Assembly (NCBI GenBank): GCA_022495995.1
Contig: JAFEMH010001248.1
Coordinates: 62,001-126,000 of the forward strand
Direction: 5' to 3'
DNA length: 64,000 nucleotides
DNA from: Adenophora triphylla var. japonica
Lineage: Eukaryota > Streptophyta > Magnoliopsida > Asterales > Campanulaceae
Part shown: in pieces, positions 56,318-64,000 of the stretch
How positions within the stretch are numbered: position 1 is the stretch's first letter
Layout: each line of letters opens with the position of its first letter
Notes under the pieces: generated by a model
Databases searched by the model: none
What the model saw: only the letters and a program-made list of their open reading frames with translations
What the model was told of the DNA's origin: nothing
Translations under genes and position numbers: made by a program

Positions 56318-57300
56318 GGGAGGCCAAGGTGGCTAAGGCATCTCGCAAACCCGTTTCGGTCTCTTGGCAAGTAATGGAAGGTGACCTCTTCGAATTGTGT
56401 GATGAGGTCCTCCATGCAGCATGGTATTTTTGCAAGCCCGGGTCTATGGTTTTCCACTTGTTGGAGACTTGGTTGATGATCAAGGCCGAGTCCCCATAAA
56501 CTTCGAGTTTCGGACATTCCTCTCGAGTGCGGCTTGTAGTCCAAAGAAATAAGCAGCTTCATATTCGGCGGCATTGTTGGTTACCTCGAAATTGAGCTTT
56601 ATAGCAATTGGGGTGTGCTCGTCCTGGGATCCACCAAGAGCATACCGATGCCGTTTCCTTTTTGTTAGCCGCTCCGTCGAAGAACAAGCTTGCCATCGAT
56701 TTTCGCTTCGATTGTGAAGATTCCCTCGTCCTGGAAATTGTGGTTCGGGGCCTCGAGCCTCGTCGGTTGGGAAATCACCGCTTGTTCACCCATGGCCCGT
56801 CCCTTGATTGACTTTTGGTTTACGTACTTGATGTCAAATTCCGCTAGGAAGAAAGACCATTTGGCGAGCCTCATTGACAGAGATGGTTTGTCGAAGAGGT
56901 ACTTGACCGGGTCCATTTTGGAAACCAAGTGTACCGTGTGCGATCGCATGTAGTGCCGTAGTTTCCCGACAACCCATACCAGAGCCGCGCAGTTTTCTCG
57001 AGGGCCGAGTAATTGAGTTCGCCGCCTTGAAACTTTCGATCGACGAAGTAGATGGCGTTTCGACCCGTGACTCCCTCTTTTCTTGACAGAGCATGGCTCC
57101 AACCGCGGTGTCGGCCACAGCTTAGGTATAGCAACAAAGGGCTTTTCCTCGTGGGGAGGACAGAGAATCTGAGGACTCACAAGGTATGCTTTTATTTTTT
57201 CAAAGGCATCTTGGCATTCCGAGTTCCATTCGATGTCGGCGTTCTTCTTCATCGCTTGAAGATTGGCTCGCATATAGAGGTCAATTGGTTGACGGCGGCC
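56223..57300 (-). pseudogene. Element 2 RNase H and second (archaeal-type) RNase H
   Basis: First part at 57273-56760: CQDAFEKIKAYLVSPQILCP, a broken catalytic region, then WVVGKLRHYMRSHTVHLVSK, MDPVKYLFDKPSLSMRLAKW and FFLAEFDIKYVNQKSIKGRA. Second part at 56700-56223: FFDGAANKK and YGDSALVINQVSNKWKTI, then TFHYLPRDRNGFA, the pattern of the additional RNase H that lies before integrase in the Tat group. Frameshifts throughout. Confidence 0.78.
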
Positions 57301-58330
57301 GATATATCACAGCGGCCCATGAAGCTTTTCACCTCTCGTCCGAGTTTGCGGTGGTCTCATTTCGATGATAGCTTTGATCTTTTGAGGATCCACCTCGATG
57401 CCTCTCTCGGTGACTATGTATCCCAAAACCTTGCCTCGGCTAACCCCAAATGTGCATTTGGCGTGGTTAAGCCTCATTGAGTGTTTTCGGAGGCGATTGA
57501 AGAATTTTCTCAGTCCGTGAGGTGTTGTCCGTCCGATCCCTTTGAGTGAACGATCATGTCATCGACGTACACTTCGATCTCTTTGTGGATCATATCGTGG
57601 AAGAGGGCGGTTGCCGCCCGTTGGTAGGTAGCCCCTGGCCGTTCTTTAGTCCGAACGGCATTACCGTGTAGCAAGAGGTTCCCCAGGGGTTGTGAAAGCC
57701 GTTTTTTCTTGGTCTTCTTCGGCCATCTTGATCCGATTGTAGCCGGCAAAACCGTCCACGAAGGACTTGACTTCAAATTGGTCAGAGTGTCTACCAACAT
57801 GTCGATGTTGGGTAGTGGAAAATCGTCCTTGGGACTTGCTTTGTTGAGATCTCTAAGTCCACGCAACAACGTACTTTTCCATTGGCCTTGGTGACCGTGA
57901 CGATATTGGAGAGCCATGTGGGGTACTCGATCACCCCGATGAAGCCGACGCGGAGCATTTTTTCGATCTCCTCTTTGACTTGTAAAGACCATTCGGCTTG
58001 ATTCGCGTAGCTTTTGCTTGATGGGCTTAGCCTCGGGATTCAAGGGGATCCGGTGCTCTACAATGTTAGGATCTAATCCGGCATGTCTCTAAGACCAAGC
58101 GAACACATCCACGAACTCTTTGAGCAAAGGCAGCCAATGCGTCTTGCTCGTGCCGGTGAAGAAACTTCCGATTTGCGTCTCTTTTGGCTCTTCAAATAGC
58201 TCCCAAATTCACTTTGGTTAAAACCTCCTGCAGCTTGGGCCCGGTTTTTCTCTCGTTTGACAACATGCTTAAAGATGTGCTTAATGTATTGTTCGTTTAA
58301 TGTGTCTCGCTTCTTTATCAAGTGAATCGT
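57300..58330 (-). pseudogene. Element 2 reverse transcriptase
   Basis: Minus strand: RDLNKASPKDDFPLPNIDML (58043-57510 frame) is the conserved block before the first catalytic Asp; ATYQRAATALFHDMIHKEIE and VYVDDMIVHSK give the catalytic YVDD. The middle, with the usual DGFSGYNQI-like block, is shifted out of frame. Upstream at 58321-58073 is EQYIKHIFKHVVKREKNRAQ, of the linker before RT. Confidence 0.85.
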
Positions 58331-59465
58331 TATTAACTCGTTTGTGTGTTAGTTAATTTATCGCTGTTAAAGATGCAATGAGAGGATACTCGGAAAGATC
58401 GAAGCATTCATTAAGAGCATACGGAATACATTATTGGCAATGAGTTCGTAATCTTCGGCGTGAGGCCATCGATGACTCGAGAGACTCAAATTCAAAGCTA
58501 ATGGACTCGTGGATGAGTTTTGACACTAGACTCTAGGACTCGAGGGGTCGACCAAGTTGTTCGATCATGTCCTTTTTGGCCGGGCGTAGGTCCGAGAATG
58601 TGGCCCAGCTTATTGAGTGGCAAATGAGCTTGATAGGAGCTGGGGCTTGAAAGGCTTTATGTCACCGTTCCCGATCATTGCTATCACAGAGTTATCGTAA
58701 ACAAAATCGATTAGATCCGGCATCTCGATTTCTTCTTTGAAGAGCAGTGTGGAGCAGTGGTTCGTCCCAAGCATCGTCTCGGAGTCTCTTGCTTTTGTCT
58801 TGGGCATTACTAGCTCGAATGCACTCGTCCCGCTTGTTGAAGGCAGGAGTGTTGACAGAGAGTTTTTCGAGTTCTTCCGCCAAAGAGGGAGTTTTTTCGA
58901 ACCAAAATTCATTGTGAATAGTGGTAGTTGTGGATCCCGGCAGGGGCGGTGTGCCGAGGAATGCTCTTCGGACAGATTTGGCTTGAGGCCTCCGAATCTT
59001 GCCAGTTCTCGCCGGAGCTTGTCCATGGTTGTCGGCCAGCCTTGTTTGGCGCCGATCGCCTCTGTTCCCTTTTCTCGGATCTTCTTCCAAGTTGCCGGCC
59101 TTCCTTGTGAAGTACTTGGTCATGTCGAAGCCGTAAGGACGAAGATCGGAGATTGCGTGCAAGCCTCTTTGTTATCTCGTGGAGCGTTTTCGTGCAGCTC
59201 GCTTGTCCTCCGCAATGTGTTCGGGAGTAGGAGAGTATCCTGTGCCGTGCAGTGGTATTCTCGTTTCTTTGATATTGATGATCCGTTGAGTGCCCCGATG
59301 GCGTTTTCCCAAACCGAGCCCCGGATGTAGTTCATGTGCTTCATCATTTTCATCTGGGGAGGGATCTTGTCCCAAATCAAAGGCAGTCTATGTGGCACAC
59401 TTGGGCCTTTGGGCTTTCGATGGTGAACCCCGTTAGCATCATGCCATCATCGTCGGGTTTGATTT
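58331..59465 (-). pseudogene. Region between protease and RT of element 2, G-patch-like
   Basis: Frames at 59398-59120 include MMKHMNYIRGSVWENAIGAL, resembling the G-patch-like motif often found between protease and RT in Tat elements (M-x-x-M-x-Y-x-x-G-x-G-L-G). The Leu and Gly residues are partly changed. 59162-58610 gives basic and acidic peptides without recognised domains. 58331-58610 holds no motif. Confidence 0.5.
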
Positions 59466-60123
59466 CTAAGACCGGACGCCGTTTGTTTCGGTCCTTTCGT
59501 TGACTATGCTATCACCGTAGATGATGGTAAGATCCGTTCCTTGGACGAACTTTACGCACCGATGAAGAGTGGATGCCACCCCATTGATCCGGTGTAGCCA
59601 AGGGCGTCCCAAAATGGCAAAGAATGTGATTGGGATGTCGATGACTTGGAAATCTGGGACCATTTGTTTTCCAAACCACAGTTCAAGGTGGCTATTCCCA
59701 AGACTCGGGCGGGATGTCGAGTCGTATGCCTTGATTGCCCGAGTCGAGGGTTTTAGATCGCTGCTTTGATCCCTAGCAAATCCATCATTTTGGCCGGAAG
59801 GACGTTCATGGATGATCCCCATCTACCAACACCCGAGGGAGACGGCGCTCGTCCGCTGAACCGTTATGTAGAGAGGCTCGTTGTGGTCGCCCCAAATTTT
59901 GGAAGATCGAGCTCGCGAAGGTGATGATATTGCCGTAATTGACGTTGCCAATCATCTCGAACCGCTTCATCAGTGTCACCGTGATGGGAACCATGGTCCG
60001 GGCCGTGCTTTCTTCCAACTTGAGCTTGTGCGGGTAAGATGAAGTGAGTAAGGACCAGAGTGAGATGTTAGCCCGAGTGCGCTTGAGCCGTGTCAAGACA
60101 GGATCTTCAACCTTTGGGTCCAA
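59466..60123 (-). pseudogene. Element 2 aspartic protease
   Basis: Minus strand: IGNVNYGNIITFASSI and RVLVDGD around 59820 is the active-site region, where a D-x-G triad would be expected but the frame shifts. Then TFFAILGRPWLHRINGVAST, LHRCVKFVQG (59822-59466), which is the highly conserved C-terminal part of gypsy proteases. Upstream DPVLTRLKRTRANISLWSLL matches the region before protease in Tat polyproteins. Confidence 0.75.
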
Positions 60124-61198
60124 GGTTTCACTTCTTTGGCGTAGGGCCCCTTTTCACCCGTGGCTCGTGTATGGCCGGCCTTTTGTCCGTCCGTGGAGGA
60201 TTCACTGGGATTTGACCGAACGTGTCGAACATTCACCTCGACTTACGGTTTTGCTTGTCTCTCCCGCTTCTCGGAGCGGGAGGAGCCGATTGGCGTAAGG
60301 CCGATCGCGCATTTCAATTCGTTCACCGTCATGGCTTTTACCGAAGCATCAATAGTGGCTTTGAGATCTTCCCAAGACAGGGTTGGATTATCTCGACCTT
60401 CGGGCCTTCGGTGGCGGTGCGAAGCTCGTCCCACTGATCATGGAGCAAACATTGCCGTGGCCCCGTGCGTAACTAGGCCGGGAGATTTGCCGGAGTAGAT
60501 GACATAGTAGTCAAACTTTCCCGAGGGTTCTCCAAGGGTTCCGACCGTGGGATCACCGCATTCATACCTCTTTTCAGCTTTTGTTGAGAAGATAGCTTCT
60601 TCTTTCGTCGAGGACGGCCCTCGTTCATTGCATCCTGGAATTCCATTTCCGCACAAGCACCGCAATCGCAGACGTCCCACCAGATGTGTTCGTTGTTCGG
60701 CGGTGGTACCGGACCTCAGGAGGCCGGATGGGCGTGCTTTCCTCTCGAAGGTCTTGTGGTCTTACGTCATAACCGCATGGCTCGTACGAGGGTAACAGTT
60801 GACTTCGGGAGACAATGAGAGATGTTAGAGGCCGTAGGAGCAGCCATGGCTTGGGAAGCCCTGTAGTTGGGTGGCTAAGGTTCCGAAGTGGTGCATGGCA
60901 CCTTCGATCCAGGCTTGTTGCTCACCTTGACGTTTCTCAATAGCCATGAGGACCTCGCCAAACTTCTTCCAATGTTGGGAAATTTCTTGGGGGTAAGGTC
61001 CCGTTCTCATCGTTGTTATCCACCGACTTGGCCATGGGAATTGACGGACCGTCCCGGTGACAGAGGGTAGGACCTTGTCGTTTTGACACCGGGAGACGGG
61101 TTCCCGGTACTCTCGACCACTCTCTCGTTAGCCGGAGGGGGTGATGGGCAAGGTTTAGACACGGAATGGCCTAACGGGATAAAAGGGGGAAAGCTCAC
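60124..61198 (-). pseudogene. Gag-like region of element 2
   Basis: Short minus-strand frames: 61198-61016 (P/S-rich), 61010-60825 (HWKKFGEVLMAIEKRQGEQQ, helical), 60680-60438 and 60434-60243 (DASVKAMTVNELKCAIGL). No gag core (F-D-G-T...) or zinc knuckle was recognised, unlike element 1. The gag may be deleted or too broken to see. Confidence 0.45.
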
Positions 61199-62336
61199 GT
61201 GGCATGCGGTTTCCGTTTCTTTTATTTTTGATTTTTTTTTGTTGTTTTAATTTACTTAAAACATGTTTTCTCGTAATCCTAGGTAGGTTGGAAAAGATTG
61301 CTCTTGTTTTTCGCAACTATGCTAGATCCCGGGTCGCGGAGACCATCTCGTGCGGCTATAAGCCCCTCGTTTTGCACCCGTATTTCGACATCCCAGTGGA
61401 CACCTGTGCGAGGGTCCTATAGTGCAAGCGGTTTCCACCGGCCTAAAAGAAAAATCGAACCTAAGGACCGAGCCTCGTCATGTTCGTTTTGATGCGTTAG
61501 CCATGTGAATAGTGAACCGAGCCGGCCACCGAGTCAAGATCGTGTCAAGAGTTCGGCATGACCTTCTCTTACCTTGCTTGCGCAAGGGATCTCGTGACGT
61601 TAGGCGTTGGCCGGGTCATATCGTCATGGCCGACGTATCAAAGGCGTGATGACATGGTGTCATGCGAGCATGGATGTATATCCGGACGGAACATCGTCCT
61701 GGGTGTAGCTTCGGAAATCAAGATCAGTCAAGATTTTAGCATGACCTTTCATCGCTTTGCTTGCGCAAGGGATCTTGAGTTCCGAGCCTTGACTCGTAAA
61801 ATGGCCGGCATGGTATATGTATCCAGGCCGTATGACACGGACCGGGTAAAACCAACCGAGTCCGGACAGAGTGTGACTCAAGACTCAAACGTGTGGTGGT
61901 TGACGCCGGCTAGGATGGGATGTCTGAATGATCCCGCGCGTCCAAGAGGCCTAGGAAGACCTAACGGATCGCAACCGAGACCACTCCGGTTGAGGGTTGT
62001 AGTGTGCAGGTATCCGAGGCAAAGAAGCGCGTAGCGTGCGGTGTAACCGAGGCAAAGAAGCAGAGTAGAGTGCGGTGTAACCGAGGCAAGAAGGCGCGTA
62101 GTGTGCGGTCTCTAAAATTCTTTTTCCGAGTAAAACAGAAGTTTTTGAAGAATTTTAAATGTATGCACAGATGTATATTGATGCATTTTTTTGTATTTTA
62201 ATTTTTTTTTTGTAAAATAAAACGAAGCACGTGCACACACACACAAACAGCTTAAAGGAAGGGGTAAAATGAAAGTTTGACCCTCATCATCGTTTTAAAA
62301 ATCTTTTGTTTTGTTTAAAAGTTTTTAAAACAAAAT
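61199..62336 (-). other. Leader of element 2
   Basis: Between primer site and gag. A block with TGACCTT...GCTTGCGCAAGGGATCT is present twice (about 61558-61595 and 61740-61775). A 33-bp unit, CCGAGGCAAAGAAGCGCGTA plus GCGTGCGGTGTAA, is present three times at 62016-62110. Confidence 0.6.
62016..62112. repeat. Three tandem 33-bp units near the element 2 primer site
   Basis: Units begin CCGAGGCAAAGAAGC, CCGAGGCAAAGAAGC and CCGAGGCAAGAAGGC and each contain GTGCGGT. Confidence 0.85.
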
Positions 62337-62355
62337 TTCCCCAATGAGTCGCCAA
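62337..62355 (-). other. Primer-binding site of element 2
   Basis: Minus strand TTGGCGACTCATTGGGGAA, the TGGCGACTC...TGGGGA type used by Tat/Ogre elements, next to the 5' LTR. Confidence 0.88.
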
Positions 62356-62356
62356 C

Positions 62357-63763
62357 CGAAATAGCCCGGATCCGAGAGGCCTCGCGGCCCCGGCATCCGG
62401 CAATCTTTCGCGTTGGAGCGGTTTCGTTCTCGCCGCTTTGCTTTCGCATTTTGTAGAGTCGCCACGCCGTTTTTATTAAGCCCAAAACATTGAAAAGGGC
62501 ATCGCTTAAAGATAATTTTAAACCGTTTTTGTGTGATGAGATTTTGAGTTCGGAGGTCGATGACTCCCTAGAAGAGAATATTAGAATATTAGAGCTCACC
62601 CGAGTAGCCTCGTAAAACGAGTCTTTCTGATACCCCTAATATCCTTTAAATGTTGTGTGTGTGTGTGTGTGCTTTTAAAAATGCATGTCAGATCGGATGT
62701 CTACATTGTATGCTATGTATGAAAATGTATTGAAATAGTAATGGAAGGAAGCCTTACCAATGTTGGTTCGTGTCTGTCTTCCGCCGGGGAATGGTGTTTG
62801 AGGTCTGAGTAGCTGTTCCGGCACGGATCGGGATTGCTTCGGGAGGGGCCGGTTGTCTCGCGGACGTAGTTTCGGCGTGAGTTGATGTTGCAGGTCCGCG
62901 TCTCGGGCAGAGGTTCGGCGTGGCGTGGGATCGTCGGGATCACTCGGGCAGGTTCGGCGTGCGTTGTGGTGGCAGGAGTCACTCGGGCGCAGTTTCGGCG
63001 TGGTTTGGGATCGTCGGTTTGACTCTGAAAGAGCCGGACACCGTGGAAAGACCAGTGCGAGGCCTCGGAGTACCACGAGGGGCCTCGTGAGTACCTCGAG
63101 AGTGCCTCGGGCAGCGCGGGAGCGTCTCGGAGCGCTCGGGAGGCTTCGGAGCACCACGAGGGGGCTCAAGGCCTCGGAAGGATCCGAAAGGGGCCGGGAG
63201 TGCCTCGAAAGGACTTAGAGGGGAAGCCGAATGCCTCGGGAGGAAGAGAGAAGTGGGAGGTGTGTGAAAATGAGGAGGGGGAGCCCTCTATTTATAGTGC
63301 CAGATTTGGTGCAAAGAGGTCCGTACGGACCTCCCTGGTAATCCAGTTTTTTGGTTTTCCTCGATTTGAGGGAATCTGTGATGATGGAGGAATATTTGCA
63401 ATTATGGTGTCCCCTGAGCAATAAGGTCCGTACGGACCATCTTGCATGCAAAGAGGTCCGTACGGACCAACTCTGCAGGGGAGTAATCATTTTCCCCGGG
63501 ATTTGAGGGAATATTGTGGACTTTAAGGAGATTCAGTAATTATGACAACAAAGAGGTCCGTACGGACCAATATTGCTTTCCCAATTTCCTGAAAATTCTC
63601 GAAAGGTCCTTTTGTCCCTTTTTATCCCAGAAAGGCTCCTCCCTTGGTTTGGTTGGGGGTTTAGAGAGGGTTTTGAGTGAGAGGGGTCGTCGAGACTGTG
63701 TTGATGAGTCTGCGGTGTTTCCCGTGTGTTTGAAAGGGTGTGATCCAGATTGGGGTACTTACA
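62357..63763 (-). repeat. 5' LTR of element 2
   Basis: 1407 bp, CGAAATAGCCCGG...GGGGTACTTACA on the plus strand, followed by CCGGC. Minus-strand TATAAATAG at 63296-63288. Confidence 0.93.
63288..63568 (-). promoter_or_regulatory. U3 promoter of the element 2 5' LTR: TATA box and four palindromes
   Basis: TATAAATAG (63296-63288). GGTCCGTACGGACC at 63318-63331, 63425-63438, 63455-63468 and 63555-63568, all perfect and at the same places as in the 3' LTR. Confidence 0.9.
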
Positions 63764-64000
63764 CCGGCGTACCCTGTTCAGGATCTCGATTACTGCCACT
63801 TATCACTTTTCCACCTCTATCAGTAGATGGAGCATCATGTGGATCGACAAAAGCATTGGAACTGTTAGTGACTGCAATAACACTTGCATTAGGAGGTTGG
63901 TGAATTTGATAAGGGGACTCACTAGATTTGGTGGGCAGAGATGGGAATCCTGAAGCAACTGGATTTGCCTCATCACTCTCAAGTGGATATTGGGGCCTTA
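63764..64000 (-). pseudogene. 5' part of the element 1 gag, beyond the element 2 insertion
   Basis: The minus strand has an open frame running in from the window end, with YPLESDEANPVASGFPSLPT and NASVIAVTNSSNAFVDPHDA, which ends near the CCGGC duplication at 63764-63768. It is low-complexity S/P/N-rich like other gag N-termini and would connect to the gag piece at 45474. Cut by the window edge. Confidence 0.5.

Larger units (their letters stand above)
45475..63763 (-). mobile_element. Ty3/gypsy retrotransposon of the Tat/Retand/Ogre group (element 2), full length
   Basis: Flanked by the 5-bp duplication CCGGC (45470-45474 and 63764-63768). LTRs 45475-46876 (3') and 62357-63763 (5'). Primer site TTGGCGACTCATTGGGGAA. 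Order on the minus strand: 5' LTR, leader, gag-like region, protease, G-patch-like region, RT, RNase H, second RNase H, integrase, spacer with T-runs. Then come two plus-strand ORFs, minisatellites, the conserved 3' block and the 3' LTR. Pol before extra antisense ORFs and a 3' minisatellite is the Retand-like layout. All coding parts have frame breaks. It is inserted in the gag of element 1. Confidence 0.92.

Overview
This is a piece of a plant nuclear genome, most likely a eudicot. The evidence is spliced genes with GT-AG introns, Stowaway MITEs with the usual CTCCCTCCGTCCC ends, TA-dinucleotide arrays, a plant-type SINE, Helitrons, Ty1/copia elements with initiator-Met-tRNA primer sites, and Ty3/gypsy elements of the Tat/Ogre/Retand group. 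No rRNA, tRNA or CRISPR is seen.

Host genes are confined to the first 18.6 kb. A nine-exon gene (2342-5921, +) encodes a plant telomere repeat-binding protein with a ubiquitin-like domain and a C-terminal Myb domain. It looks intact. A PARN (poly(A)-specific ribonuclease) pseudogene lies at 12.5-13.7 kb (-) and is interrupted by two in-frame stops. A truncated S-domain (G-type lectin) receptor-kinase pseudogene lies at 14.0-18.5 kb (+). Its intron holds a MITE, which in turn holds an unusual three-LTR retroelement.

The remainder is nested transposable elements. 6.5-8.8 kb is an internally deleted copia element. 11.0-11.5 kb is a CGTCCCG-rich element carrying a fragment of a PPR gene. 19.1-21.2 kb is a tandem duplication of which one copy carries a MITE. 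21.9-28.9 kb is a full-length but mutated copia element inside a SINE. 29.4-31.5 kb is a Harbinger-like element with a non-autonomous Helitron inside. From 31.5 kb to the end are Tat-type gypsy elements. Element 1 (minus strand) has a 1.8-kb LTR at 34268-36083 and gag pieces up to 45474, and its gag resumes at 63769. It was split by element 2 (45475-63763, minus strand, TSD CCGGC, LTRs of about 1.4 kb). Element 2 has gag/protease/RT/RNase H/integrase remnants on the minus strand and two intron-containing antisense ORFs on the plus strand.

The most interesting signal is a palindromic promoter module. The 14-bp palindrome GGTCCGTACGGACC occurs twelve times in element 2: four in each LTR just upstream of the TATA box, and two in front of each antisense ORF. 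Element 1 has a different palindrome (CTTGTCCGCGAGGACAAG type) at the same spacing from its TATA box. The two share the core GTCC-N4-GGAC. This suggests a common cis-regulatory device driving sense transcription from the LTR and antisense transcription of the extra ORFs.

All protein assignments were made by eye from recognisable motifs. Element boundaries marked by both target-site duplication and terminal sequence are firm; others are approximate.
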